Under the pieces are notes generated by a model, which searched no databases, had not been told where the DNA came from, and worked only from the letters and a program-made list of their open reading frames with translations. A stretch of DNA of 64,000 nt from Corynebacterium caspium DSM 44850 (GTDB lineage: Bacteria; Actinomycetota; Actinomycetes; Mycobacteriales; Mycobacteriaceae). The stretch lies in NCBI RefSeq assembly GCF_030440555.1, contig NZ_CP047118.1, positions 744,001-808,000 of the forward strand, read 5' to 3'. Shown here piece after piece: positions 1 to 10,030 of the stretch. Position numbers and translations under genes: made by a program. Every line of letters starts with the position of its first letter. The stretch's first letter is position 1.

Positions 1-774
1 ATTAAACCGAATCGAGAAAGGTTGGCAGAACTAAGGCCTCCTAATCCTCGAGATTGGCTCATAGTAGCCGGCGATGTTGCAGAGCGAACTGAACGCGTCA
101 TCGATGTTTTAGAACGCTTAGCAAGACGCTATGAACAAGTGATCTGGGTTCCTGGGAATCATGAGCTTTTTAGCCGCAGTACAGATACTTGCCAAGGCCG
201 GGATAAATATCAAGAGCTAGTAGATGCCTGCCGGCGCATCGGGGTACTTAGCCCTGAAGATTCATATGCTGTATTTGGTGGGGTAACTATTGTTCCACTA
301 TTTACTCTTTATGATTACAGCTTTCGGATTGCTGGATTAAGCGTGGAAGATGCGCTAGAACAAGCTCGTAATAAAGGGGTGGTAATGACCGATGAAGTTG
401 CCATTGCCCCCTTTGTAGATATTCGGGCCTGGTGTTGGGATCGTTTAACTTATTCAATCCGAAGATTATCTAAAATTAGTGGTCCAACTATTCTCATAAA
501 TCATTGGCCTTTAGTACAAGAACCTACTATGTCTTTGCGCTATTCAGAATTAGCCCTTTGGTGCGGTACCCGGCACACTCGCAGCTGGCCGGTGCGATAT
601 GAAGCTCTTAAAGTAATTTATGGGCATCTACATATGCCGCGTCGCTTAGTGATAGATGGAATCGAACATATTGATACTTCATTGGGATATCCTCGGGAGT
701 GGCGAAATCGTAGTAACCACCAACCTTGGCCTTATCCGGTCTTAGAGATTGGAGCAGATGGCCATGCTAGATAG
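1..774 (+). CDS. Metallophosphoesterase, calcineurin-like (5' end outside window)
   Basis: Calcineurin-like metallophosphoesterase, probably a hydrolase with a dinuclear metal centre; the substrate is unknown. The frame is open from the first base, and the usual N-terminal D-x-H motif of the family is missing, so the gene very likely starts upstream; an internal TTG at 22 is not a convincing start. Visible family motifs are GDVAE (first metal ligands), GNHE, a histidine in INHWPL and GHLH near the C-terminus. The stop overlaps the start region of the next gene, a phosphopantetheinyl transferase, so the two are probably co-transcribed. Family call is secure; physiological role is not. Confidence 0.85.
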   Translation: MKPNRERLAELRPPNPRDWLIVAGDVAERTERVIDVLERLARRYEQVIWVPGNHELFSRSTDTCQGRDKYQELVDACRRIGVLSPEDSYAVFGGVTIVPLFTLYDYSFRIAGLSVEDALEQARNKGVVMTDEVAIAPFVDIRAWCWDRLTYSIRRLSKISGPTILINHWPLVQEPTMSLRYSELALWCGTRHTRSWPVRYEALKVIYGHLHMPRRLVIDGIEHIDTSLGYPREWRNRSNHQPWPYPVLEIGADGHAR

Positions 775-1462
775 CTCATTTTTTCCTGCTAATGCCGCGT
801 TTTGTTCTCTGCGCACGGTAGCTAATCCCGAACCAGATGAGCTCAATTTGGATAATTACCGCTCCTTGCACCCTTTAGAGCAAGCGATAGTGCGCCATTC
901 CGTACCGCGGCGTAAGGCTGAATTTGGTGATGCGCGCTGGTGTGCACACCAAGCTCTCAAAGAATTAGGCCAAACTGAGTATCAACCTATTTTGCGCGGA
1001 CCTCGAGGAATGCCGCTGTGGCCTGCAGGCTTTACGGGCTCAATGACCCATACTGAGGGCTTTCGGGCAGCCGTTGTATGTCCTACTACCTCAGTTGCCT
1101 CAATTGGTTTAGATGCGGAACCAAATGAGCCTTTGCCAGTGGAATTAGTAGATTCGATTGCCAGACCTGGGGAGAAAGCGCAATTAGAAAGAATGTGTCA
1201 AGAAGGCATTCCTTATCCAGAACGTTTACTCTTTTGTGCTAAAGAGGCCACCTATAAGGCCTGGTTTCCTTTAACCCAAACCTGGTTAGGTTTTGAGGAT
1301 GCGGAAATAGATTTACGCTGTGATGGCACCTTAATTTCCTATATTTTAGCTCGACCTACACCAGTGCCTTTTATCTCTGGAAACTGGGCTATTCGCGATG
1401 GTTATATAATTGCCACCACTACTGTGGAAAAAGTGCTTTCACCCAGTTATTTGCCGCTTTAA
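764..1462 (+). CDS. 4'-phosphopantetheinyl transferase (Sfp/EntD/PptT type)
   Basis: Transfers 4'-phosphopantetheine from CoA to acyl- or peptidyl-carrier domains. In Corynebacterium the PptT-type enzyme is expected to prime the mycolate condensing enzyme Pks13 and possibly the type I fatty acid synthase (family knowledge). Signature motifs are present: GLDAEP, with the Mg-binding Asp/Glu pair, and CAKEATYKAW, matching the K-E-x-x-Y-K core. Starts at TTG 749, ATG 758 and ATG 764 are all in frame; 764 gives an N-terminus beginning MLDSSFFP, which resembles corynebacterial homologues as I remember them. The start lies inside the preceding gene, so translation is likely coupled. It converges on truB. 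Confidence 0.88.
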   Translation: MLDSSFFPANAAFCSLRTVANPEPDELNLDNYRSLHPLEQAIVRHSVPRRKAEFGDARWCAHQALKELGQTEYQPILRGPRGMPLWPAGFTGSMTHTEGFRAAVVCPTTSVASIGLDAEPNEPLPVELVDSIARPGEKAQLERMCQEGIPYPERLLFCAKEATYKAWFPLTQTWLGFEDAEIDLRCDGTLISYILARPTPVPFISGNWAIRDGYIIATTTVEKVLSPSYLPL

Positions 1463-1488
1463 GCTGGCTTTATAAAAGATATTATCCT

Positions 1489-2409
1489 TTATAAAGTTGA
1501 GGGTCTGGCCACAAAAATAGTAGCTAAACGTTTGCCCTTTTCCTGAATTAAGGCAATGGCGTGGCCAGCTGGGTCGACAGCAGCATAAACTCCGTGCAGA
1601 CCCCGTGGTTCCAGCCATTTGCCCATAGCTAAATCTGCGCCTTCACTAGCGCTAACTTCTAATACGGGGAAGCATCTTATAAGCGCTTCATCCAGGCTCA
1701 AAGAAAGCTGCGGATTTTCTTTTAGCTGCGCTAAAGTTAGCGCTTCCCTGCTATTAAAATCACCAAGTTTAGTTCTACGCAAGGCCGTTAGATGCCCGCC
1801 TACTCCTAAAGCTTCCCCTAAATCTCTAGCTAGTGCCCGAATATAAGTGCCAGAGGAACAATCTACCTCGACTTTAAGATCAATCCAGCCAGCGCTTAAA
1901 TCAGAATCAATGCTTAAAACCTCAAAGCGACTAACAGTTACTGGCCGGGCAGGAATATCTACTTTTTCACCTAAACGCACTAACTCGTGGGCGCGTTTAC
2001 CATTGATTTTTATTGCCGAAACTGCAGTGGGACGTTGCATAATATCCCCAGTGAGTTTGGCGACTTCCGCAGCAATTTGGGCAGCAGATACTGCGGCGAG
2101 AGTTGCTGGGGTAGCAGTGAAAATAGTTTCACCTTCAGCATCGTCGGTATGGGTGGCAGCCCCCAAGCGAATAGTTGCCGCGTAGGACTTAGTGGCGGTA
2201 ACTAAGTGGGCTAAAAATCGGGTTCCTCGCTCAATTCCTAGCACTAAAACGCCGGTAGCTGCAGGGTCTAAAGTGCCAGCGTGTCCCACTTTTTTGGTCC
2301 CCATTGCACGGCGCACCACACTGACCACATCATGAGAGGTCAAGCCGGCAGGTTTATCAATAACTATTAATCCGGAGCGGTCAATAATGGACTGGGGTGT
2401 AGTGGTCAT
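1489..2409 (-). CDS. truB: tRNA pseudouridine(55) synthase TruB
   Basis: Converts U55 of the tRNA T-loop to pseudouridine. The N-terminus carries the family's IDKPAGLTSHD segment and the catalytic-aspartate motif HAGTLDPAATG, followed by a conserved core and a C-terminal PUA-like region. I chose ATG at 2409 (306 residues): the frame continues upstream to 2499, but the extra 30 residues do not look like TruB and would run over the start of the divergent ribF. Only about 70 bases separate the truB and ribF starts, so they share a promoter region. No clear Shine-Dalgarno is visible before 2409. Confidence 0.93.
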   Translation of the reverse strand: MTTTPQSIIDRSGLIVIDKPAGLTSHDVVSVVRRAMGTKKVGHAGTLDPAATGVLVLGIERGTRFLAHLVTATKSYAATIRLGAATHTDDAEGETIFTATPATLAAVSAAQIAAEVAKLTGDIMQRPTAVSAIKINGKRAHELVRLGEKVDIPARPVTVSRFEVLSIDSDLSAGWIDLKVEVDCSSGTYIRALARDLGEALGVGGHLTALRRTKLGDFNSREALTLAQLKENPQLSLSLDEALIRCFPVLEVSASEGADLAMGKWLEPRGLHGVYAAVDPAGHAIALIQEKGKRLATIFVARPSTL

Positions 2410-2478
2410 AGGGGGAAAGTCTAGGGGGAAAAACGGGGCAAAGCGTACTTCTGTTTCCAGATGTCGTAGTGTAGGGGC

Positions 2479-3450
2479 GTGGAAATCTGGCATGGACAAG
2501 CAGCAGTCCCTTCGGACATCTCTGGAAGTGTATTAACAATTGGTGTTTTTGATGGTTTGCATAGAGGCCATCAAGAGTTAATTAGTCAGGCGGTGACAAG
2601 AGCCAAAGAGCTGGGATTACCAGCGATAATGGTTACTTTTGACCCACATCCAGTAGCGGTATTTTTGCCGCAACAAGGCCCAGCTCAGCTCACTACTATG
2701 CCGCAAAGGCTGGCATATGCTGAGAAGTTGGGTATCGATAAAGTACTAATTATTGACTTCACCAGGGAGCTCGCTGGGCTATCTCCGCAGCATTATTACT
2801 CAGCGCTTATTCAAGACACACTTAAAGCGCGGGCTGTATATGTGGGAGAAAATTTTACCTTTGGTAAAGATAGCGCTGGTACTGCGGAAACTCTCCAAGA
2901 ATTAGGGGATAACGCCGGTATTGAAACTCATATTGTGGGTTTAGTTGCTGAAGAAGATGAGGTACTTTGCTCTTCTTTAGTGCGTAAATACCTAGATGCT
3001 ACTGATGTTGTAGGTGCTAGTTGGGTGCTTGGCAGGCCTTTTAGTGTGACCGCTAAAATTGTGCATGGGGCTGGGCGTGGTGGAAAAACTTTAGGTTTCC
3101 CCACTGCTAATCAATATTTCCCCGAAACTGTGGCTTTACCAGCTGATGGAGTTTATGCAGGATGGATTACCATCACTGATTCTGGGCCAATTGAAGGCAC
3201 TATGGAGGCTGGAAAACGTTATATGGCGGCAGTTTCAGTAGGAACTAACCCGACTTTCGGAGCTGATCCGCACAGTGTCGAGAGTTTTGTTATTGGCCAA
3301 GAGGCTAATCTTTATGGTCATACTGCCACCGTGGAATTTATTGATTTCTTGCGACCGATGACTAAATTCAGTTCCATTGATGAACTTATTGCCACCATTA
3401 ATTGTGATGTCCAGCAGGCTACAGAGATCCTTAAACGCAGTTCTGACTAA
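2479..3450 (+). CDS. ribF: Bifunctional riboflavin kinase / FAD synthetase
   Basis: Makes FMN from riboflavin and then FAD from FMN. The N-terminal half is the nucleotidyltransferase (FAD synthetase) domain, with TIGVFDGLHRGHQ containing the H-x-G-H motif and VYVGENFTFG further on. The C-terminal half is the riboflavin kinase domain, with GRGGKTLGFPTAN including the P-T-A-N motif that binds metal and ATP. The 323-residue length is normal. The start is GTG 2479, giving MEIWHG, as in other corynebacterial RibF proteins. It is divergent from truB. No FMN riboswitch is seen upstream, consistent with a housekeeping role. Confidence 0.94.
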   Translation: MEIWHGQAAVPSDISGSVLTIGVFDGLHRGHQELISQAVTRAKELGLPAIMVTFDPHPVAVFLPQQGPAQLTTMPQRLAYAEKLGIDKVLIIDFTRELAGLSPQHYYSALIQDTLKARAVYVGENFTFGKDSAGTAETLQELGDNAGIETHIVGLVAEEDEVLCSSLVRKYLDATDVVGASWVLGRPFSVTAKIVHGAGRGGKTLGFPTANQYFPETVALPADGVYAGWITITDSGPIEGTMEAGKRYMAAVSVGTNPTFGADPHSVESFVIGQEANLYGHTATVEFIDFLRPMTKFSSIDELIATINCDVQQATEILKRSSD

Positions 3451-3517
3451 AGGTTTTGGGGGTAATAAACCATAGTGATGCTCGCCGCATAAGTGCATTT
3501 GAGTTAAACTGCGCACT

Positions 3518-4465
3518 ATGCGGCAGACAAAAGTAATTTTAGACTTAGATACCGGTATCGACGATGCACTCGCCCTGGCCTATACATTGGGTTCCCCAGA
3601 GCTAGAGCTAATCGGAATTACCTGCACTTTCGGTAATGTTTTGGTAGCAGATGGGGCTCAAAATAATCTGGATTTATTAGAACTTTTTCAGGCACCCGAT
3701 ATACCAGTTTGTCTAGGATTGCCGCATCCTCAGGCAGCTACGGGCTTTGAAGTTCTAAAAATATCGGAATTCATCCATGGCACTAATGGTATTGGCGATG
3801 TCGAACTTAAGCCTTCTGCCCGCAAGCTTTCAGAAATTAGTGCCGTAGATTTCTTAGTAGCTGCCGCCCGTGAACATGGCGATAACCTCTTGGTGGTAGC
3901 TACTGGCCCGATGACTAACCTGGCCGCAGCAATTGCTAAAGATCCAGAATTTGCCCAGACTCAGATGGTGATTATGGGTGGCGCTTTTGGGGTTCCTGGC
4001 AATGTGAATGCGTGGTCCGAGGCAAATATTAGTCAGGATCCCGAGGCGGCAAATGATCTCCTATCTGCTGCCAACGACCTAGTAATGGTAGGCCTTGATG
4101 TAACGCTACAAACTCTGCTCACCTATGAACACACCGCTAAATGGCGTGCTAGTGGCAGTCGTGCTGGTACTTATCTAGCAGATATTACCGATTATTATAT
4201 TAAAGCTTATGAAACTACCGCACCTTATCTTGGAGGTTGCGGCTTACATGATCCCTTGGCGGTGGGTATCGCAGTAGATCCGAGCTTGGCAACTTTATTG
4301 CCGCATAATCTTAAAGTGGAAACTAGTGGCCCGACCAGAGGGCGTACCATCGGTAATGAAAAGCGTCTAAATGATCCGATAAAAAATACTAAAGTGGCCG
4401 TCGGGGTGGATGTGCAGCGGTTCCTAAAAGAATTTATGGAACGCATTGGCCGGGTAATTACCTAA
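3518..4465 (+). CDS. Nucleoside hydrolase (inosine-uridine preferring family)
   Basis: Hydrolyses the N-glycosidic bond of ribonucleosides to free base and ribose, for salvage. The N-terminal LDLDTGIDDALAL carries the family's calcium-binding D-T-D/G-x-D-D motif. MGGAFGVPGNVNAW and ANISQDPEAAN are the usual substrate-binding segments, and GLHDPLAVG carries the late calcium-ligand aspartate. The 315-residue length is normal. It lies 67 bases after ribF, same strand. Substrate preference (purine or pyrimidine) cannot be read from the sequence. Confidence 0.9.
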   Translation: MRQTKVILDLDTGIDDALALAYTLGSPELELIGITCTFGNVLVADGAQNNLDLLELFQAPDIPVCLGLPHPQAATGFEVLKISEFIHGTNGIGDVELKPSARKLSEISAVDFLVAAAREHGDNLLVVATGPMTNLAAAIAKDPEFAQTQMVIMGGAFGVPGNVNAWSEANISQDPEAANDLLSAANDLVMVGLDVTLQTLLTYEHTAKWRASGSRAGTYLADITDYYIKAYETTAPYLGGCGLHDPLAVGIAVDPSLATLLPHNLKVETSGPTRGRTIGNEKRLNDPIKNTKVAVGVDVQRFLKEFMERIGRVIT

Positions 4466-4494
4466 GTTGGCTGTATTAAAGATATTTTTCATGT

Positions 4495-4609
4495 TATGCT
4501 GGCGGGCGGTTTTGTGACTGCGGTTCGCAGCAGTTGCACCTTGCAGGCTAGTATTTCAAGGCCTGCGATATTTTTCATGCGGACTGAAATATCCACTAGG
4601 AGATAACTC
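4495..4609 (+). promoter_or_regulatory. rpsO promoter -10 and hairpin-rich 5' leader
   Basis: A -10-like tatgct lies at 4495-4500; no clean -35 is visible. The following leader can fold into three hairpins: ctgcg/cgcag at 4519-4531, gcaggc (4543-4548) with gcctgc (4561-4566), and gatattt (4567-4573) with aaatatc (4587-4593), just before the Shine-Dalgarno taggagata. Ribosomal protein S15 commonly represses its own synthesis through leader RNA, so an autoregulatory site is plausible; that link is inference. Confidence 0.45.
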
Positions 4610-4879
4610 ATGGCTTTGAGCACTGAGCAGAAGAAGTCCATTCTGGCCGAATACGGTCTACACGAGACTGATACCGGTTCCCCCGAGGCCCAGATTGCGC
4701 TTCTAACCCAGCGCATCAACACCTTGACCGAGCACCTGAAGTTCCACAAGCATGATCACCACTCTCGTCGTGGTCTGCTATTGATGGTTGGTCGTCGTCG
4801 TGGTCTACTCAAGTACCTAGCAGACACCAATATTGATCGTTACCGCGATCTAATTGGCCGTCTTGGCCTGCGTCGATAA
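4610..4879 (+). CDS. rpsO: 30S ribosomal protein S15
   Basis: S15 binds 16S rRNA early in assembly of the 30S subunit platform. At 89 residues it has standard length, with the conserved [15 protein letters not shown] and the [12 protein letters not shown] region that contacts rRNA. ATG 4610 follows a good Shine-Dalgarno (aggagata). A strong terminator follows the gene at about 4901, separating it from pnp, although rpsO and pnp are adjacent as in most bacteria. Codon use is visibly richer in C-ending codons than in neighbouring genes, as expected for a highly expressed gene. Confidence 0.98.
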   Translation: MALSTEQKKSILAEYGLHETDTGSPEAQIALLTQRINTLTEHLKFHKHDHHSRRGLLLMVGRRRGLLKYLADTNIDRYRDLIGRLGLRR

Positions 4880-4900
4880 GCAATAGTTATCACGTGGTTT

Positions 4901-4941
4901 AGAGCCCGCCTACAGTTAACGCTGTACGGCGGGCTCTTTTT
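4901..4941 (+). terminator. Intrinsic terminator after rpsO
   Basis: A perfect 10-bp stem (agagcccgcc with ggcgggctct) is extended by tacag/ctgta across a one-base bulge, has a short loop and ends in a run of four T. It should end most rpsO transcripts and leave pnp to its own promoter or read-through. Confidence 0.9.
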
Positions 4942-5047
4942 ACTGCTACTATGGCGTAGGTATCCTGTGTAAAAACAAGGAAATACTCAAATGAGAAGGC
5001 GACATCGATGATCGCTAATACCAGCCAAAACTAGGAGTGCTGTTCAC

Positions 5048-7327
5048 TTGGCCAAAAATAATGTTAAAGCAAATCACACTGTGGATTTCCACGTTGATGA
5101 AGATTTCGGAGTTTCCGAAGCAATTGCCACCCTGGATAATGGGGATTACGGAACTCGCGAAATTCGCTTTGAAACTGGGCTATTAGCCCGTCAGGCTGGG
5201 GGGTCTGTAACTACTTATTTGGACGAGAACACGATGTTGTTGTCCACCACCACTGCTTCTTCAAAGCCGCGCGAAAACCTGGACTTCTTCCCGCTGACTG
5301 TAGATGTTGAAGAGCGCATGTATGCCGCCGGGCGTATTCCGGGATCCTTCTTCCGTCGTGAAGGTCGTCCTTCGACTGATGCAATCTTGGCTTGTCGTCT
5401 TATCGACCGCCCCTTGCGTCCCACTTTCATAAAAGGGCTGCGCAATGAAGTGCAGATCGTAATTACGGTGCTCTCCCAAGAGCCAAATGAATATTACGAT
5501 GTTGTCGCAATTAACGGCGCATCTGCTGCTACTCAGCTTTCTGGTCTGCCAGTATCTGGTCCCGTTGGTGGCGTACGTATGGCTTTGATGGTTGATGAAA
5601 AGAACCCCAAAGGTGCTTGGATTGCTTTCCCTAATGCCGAACAGCATGCCGACGCTATTTTCGAAATGGTAGTTGCCGGGCGCCTAATTGCGGGCAAAGA
5701 CGATGATGTTGCCATCATGATGGTAGAAGCAGGCGCTGGTTCTAAGGTCGTAGCTCGGGTTAAAGATGGTGCCCCGGCTCCCACCGAAGATATTGTTACT
5801 GCTGGTCTAGAGGCTGCGAAGCCTTATATTGCCACCTTGTGTAAAGCACAGGCTACCTTGGCTAAAAATGTTGGAGTAAAGAAGGAAGAATACCCAGTAT
5901 TTGCTTCCTATACTGATGAAATTCTTGCAGCAGTAGAAAAGAAAGCTGCTAAAAAGCTGGTTTCTTTGCTCAAAACTGAAGGCACTCAGGCCCGCAAAGA
6001 GGCCATGGATGCTTATCTAGAGCAGCTTGAAGAAAAACTCATTGATGATCTTGATGTAGACGATGACGAAGAGGCAGCTACTCGCACCCAAATTCGGGCA
6101 GCCTTCCAAACTGTTAGCAAAAATGTAGTCCGCGAAATGATCCTCACCGATCATTACCGCATTGACGGCCGCGATGTAACCGAGATCCGAGACCTTGGTG
6201 TGGAAGTTGCCTTGATTCCGCGCGCTCACGGTTCAGCTCTCTTTGAACGTGGAGAAACCCAAATTCTTGGGGTAACTACCCTAGATATGTTGAAGATGGA
6301 ACAGCATATTGATTCGCTGTCTCCAGGAGATTCCAAGCGTTATATTCACCACTACAATTTCCCGCCTTATTCCACTGGCGAAACTGGCCGTGTTGGGTCG
6401 CCAAAGCGTCGCGAAATTGGACATGGGGCCCTGGCAGAGCGGGCTTTATTGCCCGTAATTCCGCCGCGTGAAGAATTCCCTTATACCATTCGTCAGGTAT
6501 CAGAGGCTTTGAGCTCTAATGGTTCTACCTCGATGGGTTCAGTTTGTGCTTCCACGTTGTCTTTGTATAACGCTGGGGTGCCACTTGCTGCTCCGGTTGC
6601 TGGTATCGCGATGGGCCTAGTTTCTGGCAAAGTCAAAGGTAAAGACACCTATGTAGCCTTGACTGATATTTTGGGTGCCGAAGATGCCTTTGGGGATATG
6701 GACTTCAAGGTTGCCGGTACCGCAGATTACATCACCGCATTGCAACTAGATACCAAATTAGATGGTATTCCTTCAGAAGTTCTCTCTAAGGCCCTTAACC
6801 AGGCTCGCGATGCCCGTTTAACCATCTTGGACACGATGAATGAAGTAATCAATGGGCCAGATGAGATGAACGAGTTTGCGCCCCGGATTACCACCGTGAG
6901 CATTCCGATGAGCAAGATCGGGGAGTTGATTGGGCCCAAGGGCAAGACCATCAACACCATCACCGAGGAAACCGGTGCCAATATCTCCATTGAAGACGAT
7001 GGCACCGTCTATATTTCTGCACCTTCAGGCAAGGAAGCTGAAGCTGCTATCGAGCGCGTCAATGCAATTGCTAACCCCCAGTTGCCCACGGTAGGCGAGC
7101 GCTACCTAGGCACTGTTGTGAAGACCGTTGCTTTCGGTGCTTTTGTATCTATCACCCCTGGTCGTGATGGCTTGATTCATATCTCTAATCTCGGTGGCAA
7201 TAAACGCATCGAAAAGGTTGAAGATGTCATCAATGTTGGCGATAATATCGAGGTTGAAATCGCCGATATCGATAATCGCGGCAAGATTTCCTTGGTACCA
7301 GTTACTGATGATAAAAAAGAGGATTAA
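5048..7327 (+). CDS. pnp: Polyribonucleotide nucleotidyltransferase (PNPase)
   Basis: 3'-5' phosphorolytic exoribonuclease of mRNA decay; in actinobacteria it is also implicated in tailing RNA and in (p)ppGpp synthesis (family knowledge). Two RNase PH-like domains are separated by an all-helical domain and followed by KH and S1 RNA-binding domains. The first core has [14 protein letters not shown], the second [11 protein letters not shown] and [11 protein letters not shown]. The KH domain has [11 protein letters not shown] (about residue 625 on), and the S1 domain has [17 protein letters not shown]. The length of 759 residues is typical. The start is TTG 5048, behind aggag at 5032-5036. Downstream of rpsO; a stable stem follows. 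Confidence 0.97.
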   Translation: MAKNNVKANHTVDFHVDEDFGVSEAIATLDNGDYGTREIRFETGLLARQAGGSVTTYLDENTMLLSTTTASSKPRENLDFFPLTVDVEERMYAAGRIPGSFFRREGRPSTDAILACRLIDRPLRPTFIKGLRNEVQIVITVLSQEPNEYYDVVAINGASAATQLSGLPVSGPVGGVRMALMVDEKNPKGAWIAFPNAEQHADAIFEMVVAGRLIAGKDDDVAIMMVEAGAGSKVVARVKDGAPAPTEDIVTAGLEAAKPYIATLCKAQATLAKNVGVKKEEYPVFASYTDEILAAVEKKAAKKLVSLLKTEGTQARKEAMDAYLEQLEEKLIDDLDVDDDEEAATRTQIRAAFQTVSKNVVREMILTDHYRIDGRDVTEIRDLGVEVALIPRAHGSALFERGETQILGVTTLDMLKMEQHIDSLSPGDSKRYIHHYNFPPYSTGETGRVGSPKRREIGHGALAERALLPVIPPREEFPYTIRQVSEALSSNGSTSMGSVCASTLSLYNAGVPLAAPVAGIAMGLVSGKVKGKDTYVALTDILGAEDAFGDMDFKVAGTADYITALQLDTKLDGIPSEVLSKALNQARDARLTILDTMNEVINGPDEMNEFAPRITTVSIPMSKIGELIGPKGKTINTITEETGANISIEDDGTVYISAPSGKEAEAAIERVNAIANPQLPTVGERYLGTVVKTVAFGAFVSITPGRDGLIHISNLGGNKRIEKVEDVINVGDNIEVEIADIDNRGKISLVPVTDDKKED

Positions 7328-7392
7328 TCCCTAAGCCTTCCTAGCTGTTTATTTAAGATCTGCCAGATTTCTGGAAAGATCTACTAGGACGA

Positions 7393-7440
7393 TGCCCGGA
7401 GCAGTAGTTAGCCACCCAAAGTGGCACTACGCCCCGGGCA
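7393..7440 (+). terminator. Long stem-loop after pnp, probable terminator
   Basis: An imperfect but long hairpin: tgcccgg with ccgggca, gtagt with actac and gccac with gtggc, around the loop ccaaa. Only a weak T-rich tail (ctttgct) follows. The position between pnp and dapB fits a terminator; a stabilising 3' structure is possible too. Confidence 0.6.
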
Positions 7441-7530
7441 CTTTGCTGTCCAACTACAGTAGGATGCCTCATATAGCTATATGATTTTGCCGATTATTAA
7501 AACCACTAATTTCACAAAAAATACTGCTAA

Positions 7531-8303
<773 letters not shown>

Positions 8304-8304
<1 letters not shown>

Positions 8305-9071
8305 TGGCGCAGTCAGCTCAACTTCAGGTTGAATTAATTGGATATACGCAATTTGCTTTGCCCCAAGCTGCCGATAACTGGCGCCCTGCTGCTGATTCCA
8401 CCGGGGCGGAGGCTTTGGTGGAGTTCGCCGGGCGTACCCGCTATGGCACTTTGGAAAATAATGGGCAACGTCGGGAAGTATCTAGTGAAACTTTTATTCG
8501 TAGCATTTTAGAAATTGGCGATTGGGAACTACTAGAACATGCCACCGCAACTTTTAGTATTAATGGCATTTCTTTTGCCGCCTCTCATGAGCTTTTAAGG
8601 CGCCGCGATTTTAGTTTTACTCAGCTCTCCCAAGGTTTTGAACAACCGGCAGTGGTATCGGTTATCACCCCGCCAAGGATTCAAGAAGATCCAGAACTTG
8701 CGGCGCTGATGAATGCTGCAGCAGAAAATGCGCGGCAAGCATATGACCAAATCTTGGGCCGGCTCAGCAATAGCACTGCCGCGGATACAAATCCCATAAT
8801 GCAAATCCGTCATGCCCGTCAGGCAGCGCGAGCTGTATTGCCAAATGCTAGTGAAACTCGCATGGTAATGAGTGGTTCCTGGCGAGCTTGGCGCCAGTTC
8901 ATTGCGGCGGAGGCGAAACGCTCTGCAGATGATGAAGTGCGCCGACTAGCTTTGGCGTGTTTGGAAAAACTAAAAGAATTAGCCCCGCAGTTGGTTTCAG
9001 ACTTTGAAATCCAAGAGGACTCACATTTAGGGATACGCACAGCTTCTAGTCCTTATACCACCGGGCGTTAA
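8304..9071 (+). CDS. thyX: ThyX-family protein, signature motif degenerate
   Basis: Homologue of flavin-dependent thymidylate synthase, at the usual corynebacterial thyX position between dapB and dapA. The fold-level match is clear (EFAGRTRY, LLEHATATFSINGIS, IRHARQAARAVLPNASETR, GSWRAWRQF), and the frame is intact at 255 residues. The ThyX signature R-H-R-x(2)-S-x-N-x(2)-S-x-R reads RRRDFSFTQLSQG at 99-111: His is Arg100, Asn is Thr106 and the last Arg is Gly111. The late Arg/His segment (M-R-A-S-E-H in active enzymes as I recall them) reads AEAKRS at 202-207. Start GTG at 8304. FAD and dUMP binding may be lost; whether it has another role is unknown. Confidence 0.8.
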
Positions 9072-9104
9072 AGGGCGAGCCTTCCGTGCCTCCAGCTGCT
9101 TTAA

Positions 9105-10028
<924 letters not shown>

Positions 10029-10030
10029 CT

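Noticed and set aside
2410-2499. N-terminal extension of TruB to ATG 2499
   Set aside because: The extra residues are not TruB-like and the region overlaps the start of ribF.
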